Below are positions 49,490 to 59,056 of a stretch of 64,000 nt of DNA, in pieces. Source of the stretch: Methyloferula stellata AR4 (GTDB lineage: Bacteria; Pseudomonadota; Alphaproteobacteria; Rhizobiales; Beijerinckiaceae); assembly GCF_000385335.1 (NCBI RefSeq), contig NZ_ARWA01000001.1, positions 2,372,001 to 2,436,000 of the forward strand, written 5' to 3'. The translations under genes and the position numbers were made by a program. Every line of letters begins with the position of its first letter. The stretch's first letter is position 1. The notes under the pieces were generated by a model. The model ran no database searches, was not told the origin of the DNA, and worked only from the letters and a program-made list of their open reading frames with translations.

Positions 49490-50132
49490 GTCGCCTTCCT
49501 TTCGTCTCATTAAACAGCGATTGCTTCAGCCCGGCTGACACAACTCCAAAGGGGTCTGCGGCGGCCTTTCGGGAGCTTTGCTCGTATAGTCGCAGTCGGT
49601 GTGCGTTTCCAGCACGCTAAGAACGGCACCCTGAGGGCAATCCGGGGGCGACTATCGTCGAAGACGAGCCAAAACGCCACGCGAATGTAAAAAGGCCGGG
49701 TTGAAGGATTTTCGTCGATTGGGCAAAGTAACGGCACGGCATTCAGTTCGTATCGCCTTGCTTCCATGACTGAAATTAAAATCACTCGAAAGACGGGAGC
49801 GGCCATGATTTTATCGAGATCATGTGCCTTGAGTTTAATGTCGGGGAGCCCTTGGCCAAAAGTAGCGGCGGGGCGGCTTGGATGAGCCGTCGGCCGGCGA
49901 ATGGTCTCGCGAAAGCGCGATCGTTCAGGTTTGAGTCGGAAAAGCGCGTTATCGCTTTGTGAACAGGAGCGCCGACCGGAGGGGGCAGGGCCTTTCGAGA
50001 TGAGCTCCAGAGCATGAATGTCGGAAAGGCCGTCAGCGATTGGTCGATCAAATAGGAACGCGCCCCCCGTCCGGTTTTTCGCTCCTGCGGTGTGCATCCG
50101 CTGGCAAGGTGGCGTGCTTTTATGTGGCAGGC
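49490..50132. other. Intergenic region between bcp and the AsmA-like gene
   Basis: Divergent promoters for bcp and the AsmA-like gene must lie here. Open frames exist on both strands, but their composition is not convincing, and no RNA gene was recognised. Confidence 0.45.
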
Positions 50133-53100
50133 ATGGCTTGGCGCGGGCGGCGTAAATCGTTGAAGGTTGCCGTTTCCGCCTGCACGCTGCTCGCCGGTCT
50201 CGCCGCACTCCTCTTGGTCGCCGGCGGCGTATTCGTGATGCGCCTCAGCCATTCGCCGATCGTGATCGAAGGGCTCGGTCCGAGGATCGCCGCGGGCCTC
50301 GATGAAAAATTCGGGCGCGGCTATCATTTCGCTCTTGGCGAAACGGCCATTACCCAGCGCGGCTACGGTCCAACGCTCGGCATTGACGGCCTGTCCTTGA
50401 AGGGCGCCGACGGCCAGACGATCTTCAACGCGCCATACGCGGAAGTCTCGGTCGATCCCTTCGCTCTCGTCATTGGCCGGGTGATCCCGAAGCGGCTCGA
50501 GGTCCTCGACGTCGAAATCAAGCTTTCGGTTCTCGCCAATGGTGCCTTGACGGTATCGGCAGGCTCCAACTCCAATGGCCCGAGCCTTGTTGTGCCGCCA
50601 CAGCCATCCTTGCTGACGCCGGCTGCCGAACCCGACCAGATCGGGGCGGACGGAAAGCCCAAAGTCGCGCGCGCCGTCATCATCAAGCAGGCCGCCGCGG
50701 CCGTGCGGCTTTTGATCGATACGCTGACCAACCCGGACAGCGCGATCGCCGCCATTGATCATGTCGGCGTGGAGCGCGGGCGTCTCGTGATCGATGATCG
50801 CACGACGGATGAGACAACTGTCTTCAACGATCTCGAACTCGCCTTCGACAAGCCGAGCGGCGGTTCCAATTTTCATTTATCGGCCGAGGGTCCCAACGGC
50901 CGCTGGAAGGCGTCGCTCAAGGCGAATGGCGCGCCCGGCACCGAGCGTCATCTGGACATGGCTTTCGACAATATCACACTCGACGAGATCTCGCTTGCCT
51001 CGGGCGTCCGTAGCCTTGGTGTTGATTTCGACATGCCGGTCTCGGCGCAATTGAAGGTGGTGCTGACTCCGGAGGGTGCGGTTTCGCAAGGCGTCGGTCA
51101 GTTTCAAATGAATTCCGGCTATTTCCGTATCGACGATCCCAATGATGAGCCCTTGATGATCGATGCGGCCGACGGGCATTTTCACTGGGACCCTGCGACA
51201 CGCCGCATTCTTGTCGACAATGCCCGCATGAAAGCCGGCGGTTCAAAATTTGTGATCGCTGGCGCGGTGACGCCGCCCGTGCTGGAAGGCGATGCCTTCG
51301 GCCTGAATTTCCGCCTGGCAGAGCCCGGCATCTATGGCGCCGAACGCCCTGGCGAGACGCCGATCAAGATCGAAAAGGGCGATCTCGCGGCACGGCTGCT
51401 GCTGAAGGACAAGCACTTGGTGGTCGATCGATTGAGCTTTACCGGCGCCGATTTCGGATTGGCGCTGGCAGCCGACGTCGATTGGCGCAATGGGCCGCAT
51501 ATACGGCTGGGAGCCTCGATCGATCCAACTTCGGTGCGCATCGCTGAAAGATTATGGCCGTCTTTCATCGCACCGCCCGTACGCTCCTGGCTTCTTGCGC
51601 ATTTCCTCGGCGGCACCATCCAGAGCGCGACGATGCGGGCCGATTTCGACGAAGCCGCCGTGAACGCGATGAAAATGGATATTCCGCCGCCTAACGATTC
51701 GAGCTCGCTCGATTTGACGGTGACGGATGGCAGCGTGAACTTTCTTCCCGGCGTGCCGCCGCTGCACGACATTACCGGGACCGCCCATATCACCGGCAGG
51801 ACCACGAACTTTTCCGTTTCGAGCGGCGTGCTCGATACCGAATCCGGGCACCGGGTTACCATCTCCGAAGGAAGCTTCCGTATCGCCGACGACGCGCTCA
51901 AGCCGACGCCGGCGATCGTCGCGGCCAAGGTCACTGGACCGCTCGAAGGCGTTCGCGATCTTCTCTCATACGACGCGCTCAAGCCCTATGCGAGCATGCC
52001 GCTCGATGCTTCGCCCATGCACGGGCAGGTCGATGGCCGGCTCGAAGTGGATTTGAAAATAGGCACACCAGGGTCGCCGCCGATCGAGCCATTGATCCTG
52101 ATCAACGCGACGGGGACGAACGTATCGATCGAGAAGCTGATCGGAAAAGAAAAGCTCGATGCGGCGACCATGACGGTCAATGTCGATGCGACAGGGCTGA
52201 AAGCCAGCGGGCAGGGGCGTTTGTTCGGCGTGCCCGCGACGCTTGAACTCGCACGGCCGATGGGCGCCAAGACGGTAGAAGCCTCGCTCGCTTTCACCAC
52301 CGACGATGCCGCGCGGGCGAAACTGGGCGTCTCCACTGTTTCCGGTCTGAGCGGACCGATTGGAACGAAGATCAGCGCTGTGCTCGGTTCGCCCGACAAG
52401 CAGAAGGCGCTCGTCGAACTCGATTTGACGAAGACGGTTCTCGACAACATTTTGCCGGGCCTCTCGAAGTCTGCCGGGACGGCAGCCAAGGCGAGTTTCT
52501 CGATCGCGGCACCCGAAGACGGGCCGATGCAGATCGATCAGATCTCGCTCGATATGGGAGCGGTCCAGGTGCGCGGTGCGCTCGAATTGGGTCAGGATCA
52601 ATCTCTTATCTCGGCGAAATTCTCGCAGGTGCGATTGTCGCCCGGCGACGACATGAAAGTCGAGGTCAGCAAACCCGGCGAAACGCTGAAAGTGACGATC
52701 CACGGGACGACGATCGACGCCAGGCCTTTCCTGAAGCCATTCTCTGTCAGCCCTGGAGGCGGCGCGAACGCCTCAACCGCATCGGCCAATGCGAAAGATG
52801 CGGCGAAAGACTCGGGCGTATTCAAGAATATCGACATCGATATGAAATGTGGCCTGCTGACAGGGCATAACAAGAAGTCGATCTCGAACTTCGATATGCA
52901 TTTCGTCAAACAAAACGACCTCTTGCGGCAATTCTCGATGTCCGGCCATTTCGGCCGTGACGCGGTGTCGGGTTCCATGGCTCCTGGTTCGCCGCAGCTC
53001 GTTATTTCAAGCGAGGATGCGGGATCTCTGCTCTCCTTCATCGATCTTTACCGTCACATGGAGAGCGGCGGGCTTTTGGCGACATTGCAGCTCGGCGGCA

Positions 53101-53630
53101 ATGACCAGCTTGCCGGAGGGCTGGAGATCGAGAATTTCACCTTGCGTGATGAACCAGCGATGAAAAGGCTCGTGGCGGGCGTTTCGCAGCAGGCGCCGGG
53201 CCTGGACCCCATGCATGCGCCGCGAATCGATGCCGACGCGGTTCCGTTCCAGAAATTGCAGGTCCAATTTCAGCGGTCCGGTAGCCGCCTCGATCTGCAT
53301 AACGGCGTGATGTATGGCAATGAAATCGGCCTGACCGTCGACGGCTCGCTCGATTTTCCGCATGACAAAGTGGCGCTGACCGGCACATTCGTGCCGGCCT
53401 ACGAACTGAACAATATGTTCTCGAAGATACCGGTCTTCGGCTTGTTCCTCGGCGGCGGAACCAACGAAGGGCTTTTCGCGATCAATTATCACATCACCGG
53501 CCTGGCCAGCCAGCCGACGCTCGCGATCAATCCGCTATCGCTCGCGCCGGGATTCCTGCGCAAGATTTTCGGCTCGATCGATCCTGCGAACATGAATCCG
53601 CAGCAGCCACCCATGCCGACGGAGCGATAG
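50133..53630 (+). CDS. Large AsmA/YhdP-like envelope protein (DUF3971)
   Basis: This roughly 1165-residue protein has an N-terminal membrane anchor (VAVSACTLLAGLAALLLVAG). A very long beta-rich periplasmic region of the DUF3971/AsmA type follows, ending with LNNMFSKIPVFGLFLGGGTN, EGLFAINYHITGLASQPTLA and NPLSLAPGFLRKIFG, the characteristic C-terminus. Family members form bridge-like proteins that move phospholipids between the membranes. The ATG at 50133 (MAWRGRRKS) gives a short basic lead before the anchor; a TTG at 50040 is in frame but adds an unlikely leader. It is a single gene, ending in two hairpin repeats. Confidence 0.85.
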   Translation: MAWRGRRKSLKVAVSACTLLAGLAALLLVAGGVFVMRLSHSPIVIEGLGPRIAAGLDEKFGRGYHFALGETAITQRGYGPTLGIDGLSLKGADGQTIFNAPYAEVSVDPFALVIGRVIPKRLEVLDVEIKLSVLANGALTVSAGSNSNGPSLVVPPQPSLLTPAAEPDQIGADGKPKVARAVIIKQAAAAVRLLIDTLTNPDSAIAAIDHVGVERGRLVIDDRTTDETTVFNDLELAFDKPSGGSNFHLSAEGPNGRWKASLKANGAPGTERHLDMAFDNITLDEISLASGVRSLGVDFDMPVSAQLKVVLTPEGAVSQGVGQFQMNSGYFRIDDPNDEPLMIDAADGHFHWDPATRRILVDNARMKAGGSKFVIAGAVTPPVLEGDAFGLNFRLAEPGIYGAERPGETPIKIEKGDLAARLLLKDKHLVVDRLSFTGADFGLALAADVDWRNGPHIRLGASIDPTSVRIAERLWPSFIAPPVRSWLLAHFLGGTIQSATMRADFDEAAVNAMKMDIPPPNDSSSLDLTVTDGSVNFLPGVPPLHDITGTAHITGRTTNFSVSSGVLDTESGHRVTISEGSFRIADDALKPTPAIVAAKVTGPLEGVRDLLSYDALKPYASMPLDASPMHGQVDGRLEVDLKIGTPGSPPIEPLILINATGTNVSIEKLIGKEKLDAATMTVNVDATGLKASGQGRLFGVPATLELARPMGAKTVEASLAFTTDDAARAKLGVSTVSGLSGPIGTKISAVLGSPDKQKALVELDLTKTVLDNILPGLSKSAGTAAKASFSIAAPEDGPMQIDQISLDMGAVQVRGALELGQDQSLISAKFSQVRLSPGDDMKVEVSKPGETLKVTIHGTTIDARPFLKPFSVSPGGGANASTASANAKDAAKDSGVFKNIDIDMKCGLLTGHNKKSISNFDMHFVKQNDLLRQFSMSGHFGRDAVSGSMAPGSPQLVISSEDAGSLLSFIDLYRHMESGGLLATLQLGGNDQLAGGLEIENFTLRDEPAMKRLVAGVSQQAPGLDPMHAPRIDADAVPFQKLQVQFQRSGSRLDLHNGVMYGNEIGLTVDGSLDFPHDKVALTGTFVPAYELNNMFSKIPVFGLFLGGGTNEGLFAINYHITGLASQPTLAINPLSLAPGFLRKIFGSIDPANMNPQQPPMPTER

Positions 53631-53673
53631 CATGATCCCAAAAAGTTGCAGACTTTTCGGATGAGATCATGCG
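53631..53673. repeat. Interspersed palindromic repeat, copy 2
   Basis: This element of about 43 bp, starting directly after the AsmA-like stop, is nearly the reverse complement of 3937-3980 (outer CATGATC/GATCATG, inner AAAAGT and ACTTTT). It probably doubles as part of the gene's terminator. Confidence 0.75.
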
Positions 53674-53687
53674 TCTAAAGCTAGCTG

Positions 53688-53715
53688 ATCCCGAAAAGTG
53701 CTGACTTTTCGGGAT
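53688..53715. terminator. Perfect 12-bp hairpin, repeat-related
   Basis: ATCCCGAAAAGT and ACTTTTCGGGAT enclose GCTG. It shares the AAAAGT...ACTTTT core with the adjacent repeat and lies between the convergent stops at 53630 and 53744. Confidence 0.65.
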
Positions 53716-53743
53716 AGGGGAATGCGGCTCCTCGGGATGGGGG

Positions 53744-55000
53744 CTAGAGCTTCAAAAGCACATGTTTTTTGCGGCCGAGCGAAAGTTTGGCAACGCCGTC
53801 GGTGAAATCGCCTAAACCCACCATGGCTTTCTCATCCTCGACTGCCTTGTCGTTGATCTTGAGGCCGCCGCCCTTGATCTGACGCCGCGCTTCGCCGGTC
53901 GAGGCGACAAGCCCGGCCTTCATGAAAGCTGTCAGAACGCCGAGGCCGGCTTCGACTTCGGCTTTTTCGACGGCGACCGCCGGCAGGGTTTCGCCCAGCG
54001 TTCCTTCCTCGAAGGTCTTGCGCGCCGTCTCGGCCGCCTCGAGCGCGGCCTGCCGGCCATGCACCATGGCGGTTGCTTCGGTCGCCAGAATCTTCTTGGC
54101 TTCGTTGATCTCGGCGCCTTCGAGCGCTGCCAATCGGGCGATCTCCTCGAGCGGCAATTCGGTGAAGAGCTTCAAGAAACGCCCGACGTCGCCATCCTCG
54201 CAATTGCGCCAATATTGCCAATAGTCGAAGACCGGCAGCATGGCGGCGTCGAGCCAGACCGCGCCTTGCGCCGTCTTGCCCATCTTGGCGCCTGAGGCCG
54301 TCGTCAGCAGCGGCGAGGTCAGAGCATAGAGCTGGCTCGTGCCCATGCGGCGCCCGAGATCGATGCCGGTGACGATATTGCCCCATTGATCCGAGCCGCC
54401 CATCTGCAGGACGCAGCCGTAGCGCTTGTGCAATTCGACGAAATCATAGGCCTGCAGGCACATGTAGTTGAATTCGAGGAAGGAGAGTTCATGTTCGCGT
54501 TCGAGCCGCATCTTGACCGAATCCATCGCGAGCATGCGGTTGACCGAGAAGTGCCGGCCGACATCGCGCAGGAAATCGATGTAATTGAGGCTCGCAAGCC
54601 ATTCCGCATTATCCGGCATGACGGCATCCGTCTTGCCGTCGCCGAACGTTAAAAAGCGCGAGAAGACCTGTTTGATCCCGTCCTTATTGGCAGCGATGGT
54701 CTCAAGCGTCAGAACCTTGCGGCTCTCGTCCTTGCCGGAGGGATCGCCGACGCGCGTCGTGCCGCCGCCCATCAGAGCGACGGGCTTGCCGCCGGTCTTC
54801 TGCAGCCAGCGCAGCATCATGATCTGAACCAGCGAGCCGACATGCAGCGAGGCGGCGGTGCAATCAAATCCGATATAGGCGGTCAGATCGCCGCTCTTGG
54901 CCTTTTGATCGAGGCCTTCGAGATCGGAACATTGATGCAGGAAGCCGCGCTCGATGAGCAGGTTGAGAAAGTCGGATGCAGGCCGGAAGGCGTCGGACAC
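53744..55000 (-). CDS. tyrS: Tyrosyl-tRNA synthetase
   Basis: This 418-residue class I synthetase charges tRNA-Tyr with tyrosine. The HIGH-like motif is HVGS in [13 protein letters not shown] and the KMSKS-like motif is KMGKT in [20 protein letters not shown]. Tyrosine-binding [20 protein letters not shown] and [11 protein letters not shown] are present. The S4 RNA-binding domain ([20 protein letters not shown]) ends the protein. GTG is the start, with GAGG at good spacing. It is divergent from anmK. Length and motifs are normal. Confidence 0.95.
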   Translation of the reverse strand: MSDAFRPASDFLNLLIERGFLHQCSDLEGLDQKAKSGDLTAYIGFDCTAASLHVGSLVQIMMLRWLQKTGGKPVALMGGGTTRVGDPSGKDESRKVLTLETIAANKDGIKQVFSRFLTFGDGKTDAVMPDNAEWLASLNYIDFLRDVGRHFSVNRMLAMDSVKMRLEREHELSFLEFNYMCLQAYDFVELHKRYGCVLQMGGSDQWGNIVTGIDLGRRMGTSQLYALTSPLLTTASGAKMGKTAQGAVWLDAAMLPVFDYWQYWRNCEDGDVGRFLKLFTELPLEEIARLAALEGAEINEAKKILATEATAMVHGRQAALEAAETARKTFEEGTLGETLPAVAVEKAEVEAGLGVLTAFMKAGLVASTGEARRQIKGGGLKINDKAVEDEKAMVGLGDFTDGVAKLSLGRKKHVLLKL

Positions 55001-55281
55001 AATAACCTCGCACGCCCGGCCCTCGGCCGGTTTGGAAGGCGGCTACGAATACAAAACCGGCCTCGTAGGTCAAGAGAAAGCGGCGCTTTACGCCAAATAG
55101 GCCCTGGGAGCTTCACCGGCCAAAATGACATCTTCAGCAACCTCGCGGCGCTAGGCGCGGTTCAAACGCGGCCAGCGGCTGGCTTCTCTGTTGAAGCCGC
55201 CTTTGCTGCCGGACGCGGATGGCAGGCCTTGAAAGCGATCTGCAAATAGAAAAGACTGAGGCTGGACAAGACTCGGAGTCG

Positions 55282-56388
55282 ATGACCACGATGACGCGCG
55301 CGATCGGTCTGATGAGCGGCACCTCCATGGACGGTGTCGACGTGGCGCTCCTCGATACGGACGGAGAAGCTTGCGTCACGGCCGGCGCGAGCCGGTTTCT
55401 GGCCTATAGCGACGAAGACCGGGATGTGCTGCGCGCCGCCATGGCGGAGGCCACAGCATTGACGGATCGGACCGCCCGGCCGGGCGCTTTGGCTACCGCC
55501 GAAGCGCTGATTTCGAAGCGCCATATCGAGGCGGTCGAGGCCTTTCTCGTGGCGGAGAAGATCGACCGGCACAGCATCGACATCGTAGGTTTTCATGGAC
55601 AGACGGTGCTGCACCGGCCGGAGCACAGATTGACGGTCCAAATCGGCGATGGCGCCGCGCTCTCGCAATCTTTGAGGATGACGGTCGCCTATGATTTCCG
55701 GGCCGCCGATGTCGAGGCGGGCGGGCAGGGCGCGCCGCTCGTGCCTGCATACCACCGCGCTTTGGTCGCAGCCGCCGGCCTCACCGAGCCTGTGGTTGTC
55801 GTCAACATCGGCGGCGTCGCCAACCTTACCTTTCTCGCGCAGGGCTCAGACCCGATCGCTTGCGATACCGGGCCAGGCAATGCGCTCCTCGACGATCTCA
55901 TGTTTGCGCGAACCGGCGCCGCGGTGGACCTCGACGGCGCCGCTGCCGCCGCCGGCCGTGTCGACGAGGTCATATTGCAGGAGCTGCTCGCGCATCCTTA
56001 TTTCGACAAGCCGTTTCCGAAATCGCTCGACCGCAATGATTTTTCGGCTGTGCGGGTGAGTGACCTCTCGACGGAGGACGCTGCCGCGACGCTCACGGCT
56101 TTCACGGCGGCGAGCCTCGCGCTTGCCTTCCGGCATTTGCCCGCGGCGCCGAGTCTCGCGATCATTTGCGGCGGCGGCGCTCATAATCCAACTTTGATGC
56201 GCGAACTCGCGTTGTGTCTGTCATGCCGTGTCATTACCGCCGACTCATTTGGCTGGTCGGCCGATGCGATGGAAGCCCAGGCCTTCGCCTATCTCGCGGT
56301 GCGCAGATTGAAGAACCTGCCGATCACCTTCCCGACGACGACAGGTATCACGCGGCCGCTCGAAGGCGGAAGGCTTCTGACTGTTTGA
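55282..56388 (+). CDS. anmK: Anhydro-N-acetylmuramic acid kinase
   Basis: This 368-residue sugar kinase of the ASKHA-like AnmK family opens GLMSGTSMDGVDVALLDTDG, the diagnostic motif. GFHGQTVLHRP, DFRAADVEAGGQGAPLVPAY, NIGGVANLTFL and CDTGPGNALLDDLM follow. It phosphorylates and opens anhydroMurNAc in cell-wall recycling. The ATG at 55282 is chosen; ATG 55291 and an upstream ATG at 55219 are possible. It is divergent from tyrS, an arrangement common in alphaproteobacteria. Confidence 0.92.
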   Translation: MTTMTRAIGLMSGTSMDGVDVALLDTDGEACVTAGASRFLAYSDEDRDVLRAAMAEATALTDRTARPGALATAEALISKRHIEAVEAFLVAEKIDRHSIDIVGFHGQTVLHRPEHRLTVQIGDGAALSQSLRMTVAYDFRAADVEAGGQGAPLVPAYHRALVAAAGLTEPVVVVNIGGVANLTFLAQGSDPIACDTGPGNALLDDLMFARTGAAVDLDGAAAAAGRVDEVILQELLAHPYFDKPFPKSLDRNDFSAVRVSDLSTEDAAATLTAFTAASLALAFRHLPAAPSLAIICGGGAHNPTLMRELALCLSCRVITADSFGWSADAMEAQAFAYLAVRRLKNLPITFPTTTGITRPLEGGRLLTV

Positions 56389-56453
56389 AGGTGATGACTG
56401 GCCGGTGCGGCTCAACGGACAAGACCAGAAGCGAGGGCTTTGCGCAAAACCCG

Positions 56454-56546
56454 CTATTTTAACGCGAGCGACAGCACCACGAAGGTGCTGCCGCCAATCG
56501 CGATTGCAACGAGCGAATAAGGCCTGTCCGGCCTCTTCCTCCGCAT
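56454..56546 (-). CDS. Possible 30-residue membrane peptide
   Basis: The minus strand encodes MRRKRPDRPYSLVAIAIGGS then TFVVLSLALK, a basic lead plus one hydrophobic helix. AGG lies upstream at fair distance. It is too short for statistical support and may be spurious. Confidence 0.3.
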   Translation of the reverse strand: MRRKRPDRPYSLVAIAIGGSTFVVLSLALK

Positions 56547-56700
56547 CGCGTGCGCCTGCAGGAGCAGTCGCACTTATCTGCGTTTGAGAATCCTGCCGTC
56601 ACCGGAAAACGACAGAGCCGAACGCCCAAACCAACGGCGTCGATCGCAGCGAAGTTCCCGAAAATCGGCCTGCGCGGGCCGATTTAATCCGGAGTTTCGG

Positions 56701-57390
56701 TCAGCCGCGATCCGCCGGTTCGGCACGCGTCGGCGTCGGCAGGCGCGGCGGGTTGCCAAGACGACGGTCGAGATAGATGCCGACCTCCTCGATCAAGGGC
56801 TCGACGCAATTTTCGAAGAAATGATTGGCGCCGGGGATGACGGCGTGTTCGATCAAGATCCCCTTTTGCGTCTTGAGCTTCTCGATGAGGCCGGTGACCT
56901 CCTTCAAGGGAGCGACGCGGTCCTGATCGCCATGCACGAAGAGCCCCGAGGAGGGGCAGGGCGCCAGAAATGAGAAGTCGAATCGGTTGGCGGGCGGGGC
57001 GATCGAAATAAAGCCCTCGATTTCAGGCCGCCGCATCAAAAGTTGCATGCCGATCCAGGCGCCGAAGGAGACACCGGCGATCCAGCAGGCGCGTGCCTCC
57101 GGATTGATCGTCTGCGCCCAATCGAGCGCCGCGGCCGCATCGGACAATTCGCCCTGGCCGTGATCGAAACCGCCCTGGCTGCGTCCGACCCCGCGGAAAT
57201 TGAAGCGCAGCACGGAGAAGCCGCGCTCGGCGAAAGCATAATAAAGATTATAGACGATCTGATTGTTCATCGTGCCGCCGAATTGCGGGTGCGGATGAAG
57301 GATGATCGCAATGGGGGAGCCGCGTTTCGTGGAGGGATGAAACCGCCCCTCGAGGCGGCCGGCGGGACCATTGAAGATGACTTCGGGCAT
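56701..57390 (-). CDS. Alpha/beta hydrolase (COG2945-like)
   Basis: This 229-residue cytoplasmic hydrolase opens PEVIFNGPAGRLEGRFHP. ILHPHPQFGGTMNN forms the oxyanion region. The nucleophile elbow is GVSFGAWIG, the acid is in FVHGDQDRVAPL and the histidine in GANHFFENC. It belongs to the COG2945/dienelactone-hydrolase-like group of unknown substrate. It is divergent from the suf operon, and this position beside suf is common in related genomes. Confidence 0.85.
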   Translation of the reverse strand: MPEVIFNGPAGRLEGRFHPSTKRGSPIAIILHPHPQFGGTMNNQIVYNLYYAFAERGFSVLRFNFRGVGRSQGGFDHGQGELSDAAAALDWAQTINPEARACWIAGVSFGAWIGMQLLMRRPEIEGFISIAPPANRFDFSFLAPCPSSGLFVHGDQDRVAPLKEVTGLIEKLKTQKGILIEHAVIPGANHFFENCVEPLIEEVGIYLDRRLGNPPRLPTPTRAEPADRG

Positions 57391-57584
57391 CGTCGTTCCT
57401 TATGTGCTCATTCGCGGGGTGGCGGGATTAAACCCGACATAAAACTGTCAAGCTGGCGGTGGACTCAGGCTCTATCGCTGCAGTTGCTTGGAAAGCGGGC
57501 TGCGGTGCTGAGTTTTTGCGCATATCTCGTTCATGAAACTATAGAATTGGCTCTGAAACCTGCCGAACTTTACGCCGTCTGCAC

Positions 57585-57614
57585 TTGACTCTGGCATCTT
57601 GCAGCGCCTATATG
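57585..57614 (+). promoter_or_regulatory. Sigma-70-type promoter of the suf operon
   Basis: TTGACT (57585-57590) and TATATG (57609-57614) are separated by 18 bases. Transcription would start near 57621, inside the inverted repeat at 57618. The rest of 57391-57795 shows no gene. Confidence 0.6.
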
Positions 57615-57617
57615 CGG

Positions 57618-57632
57618 TTAGAACAATTCTAA
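57618..57632. promoter_or_regulatory. Candidate iron control element (Irr box)
   Basis: TTAGAACAATTCTAA matches the core of the ICE motif bound by the Fur-family regulator Irr in rhizobia (TTTAGAA-N3-TTCTAAA). Placement over the transcription start predicts repression of suf when Irr binds at low iron. Confidence 0.65.
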
Positions 57633-57795
57633 GCCCTTGACGGCTTGGCGAGCGCCCATTTCGGCGGGCGGGCCCAGACTCCATGATTTGGAGCGCGCAT
57701 CCGCCTTCTACCATGGTTGATCGCCCGAATTGCAAGTATTTTGGCAAGCTGTTGCCCTCTAAGTAGGGTCCGCAGGTTTCAAAAAGGCTGGCGCC

Positions 57796-58983
57796 GTGTC
57801 GCAGTCTCGTGCCTATCTCGATCATAATGCGACGACACCGCTGCATCCGGCGGCGAAGGCTGCGATGTGGGCGGCCTTGGAGCAGGTGGGCAATGCCTCC
57901 TCTGTCCATGCCGAGGGCCGCGCTGCCCGCGCTATGATCGAAGCAGCCCGAATCGACGTCGCCGAGCTTGTCGGAGCGCATCCGAAATCGACCTTTTTCA
58001 CCTCCGGCGGAACGGAAGCGCTCAATCTGGCTTTGACGCCTTTCATCGAGACCAAAGGCTCGACGAAGCCTTTCGATGTGCTTCTGGTCGCGGCGGGCGA
58101 GCATGCCTGCGTGCGCTCCGGTCATCGCTTTCCGCGCGAAAAGGTTGAGGATATCGCTCTAACATCCTCTGGTGTCATTGATCTTTCCGCGCTTCATGCG
58201 GCGCTTGAAAAATACGCCGGTCAGCACGTGATGCTGGCCTTGCAGGCCGCTAATAATGAAACCGGCGTGGTGCAGCCGGTCGCCGAAGCGGCGGCCCTGG
58301 TCCATGCCGCGGGCGGATTGCTGGTCTGCGACGCCGTGCAGGCGGCGGCCAAGACCGCCTGCGACATATCCATGCTCGGCGCGGATATTCTGGTGCTTTC
58401 GGCCCATAAGTTCGGCGGCCCGAAAGGTGCAGGGGCGGTTTGCATGGCGACAGAAGACATTCATATCGGTGCGCCTTTGCTTGGCGGCGGTGGTCAGGAA
58501 CGCGGTTTACGGGCCGGGACGGAAAATGTCGCTGCCATCGCCGGTTTCGGCGCGGCTGCGGCGATCGCCCGGCAGAGCCATGATGCGGCGCATCTCGGTG
58601 CTCTGCGCGACCAGCTCGAAGCCGAGGTTGCGCGTCTCGCTGGGGACGCCGTGTTTTTTGGGCGCGGCGCGAGCCGTTTACCAAATACCTCCTGCTTCGC
58701 GATGGAGGGTCTGGAGGCACAAGTCTTGCTTATGCTACTCGACATTGAGGGCGTAGCAGTCTCGTCTGGTTCGGCGTGTTCGTCGGGCAAAGTGAAGCCA
58801 TCGCATGTTTTGGCTGCGATGGGCGTCCCAAAGGACGTAGCGCGGGGGGCGATCCGGGTCAGTCTCGGGTGGAACTCGCAGGTTGAGGATGTAGAGCTTT
58901 TTAGTCGGGCATTCGAAAAGGCGGTCGGAACGGTCAGGATGAGGCGATTGGCACAAAGACAACATGTGAAATCTGCTGCGTGA
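57796..58983 (+). CDS. Class I cysteine desulfurase (NifS/IscS-like) leading the suf operon
   Basis: This 395-residue PLP enzyme takes sulfur from cysteine. AYLDHNATTPLHPAAKAAMW opens it; the PLP lysine lies in VLSAHKFGGPKGAGAV and the catalytic cysteine in SSGSACSSGKVKPSHVL, the longer-loop class I form. GGGGQERGLRAGTENV binds PLP phosphate. GTG is the start. It is the first gene of the suf operon, 73 bases before sufB, while a class II enzyme (sufS) follows sufD. Two desulfurases around sufBCD are usual in many alphaproteobacteria, where no iscR-iscS-iscU set exists. Confidence 0.92.
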   Translation: MSQSRAYLDHNATTPLHPAAKAAMWAALEQVGNASSVHAEGRAARAMIEAARIDVAELVGAHPKSTFFTSGGTEALNLALTPFIETKGSTKPFDVLLVAAGEHACVRSGHRFPREKVEDIALTSSGVIDLSALHAALEKYAGQHVMLALQAANNETGVVQPVAEAAALVHAAGGLLVCDAVQAAAKTACDISMLGADILVLSAHKFGGPKGAGAVCMATEDIHIGAPLLGGGGQERGLRAGTENVAAIAGFGAAAAIARQSHDAAHLGALRDQLEAEVARLAGDAVFFGRGASRLPNTSCFAMEGLEAQVLLMLLDIEGVAVSSGSACSSGKVKPSHVLAAMGVPKDVARGAIRVSLGWNSQVEDVELFSRAFEKAVGTVRMRRLAQRQHVKSAA

Positions 58984-59056
58984 ATGACCGGGGCAACCTG
59001 GTTGAGATGATGTCTGAACCAGCGGTCCTTGTAACCGCCAAGGTGAGGAGAATAGT

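Noticed and set aside
49510-50208. Minus-strand 232-codon open frame upstream of bcp
   Set aside because: No domain, irregular composition and no ribosome binding site; it is treated as intergenic.
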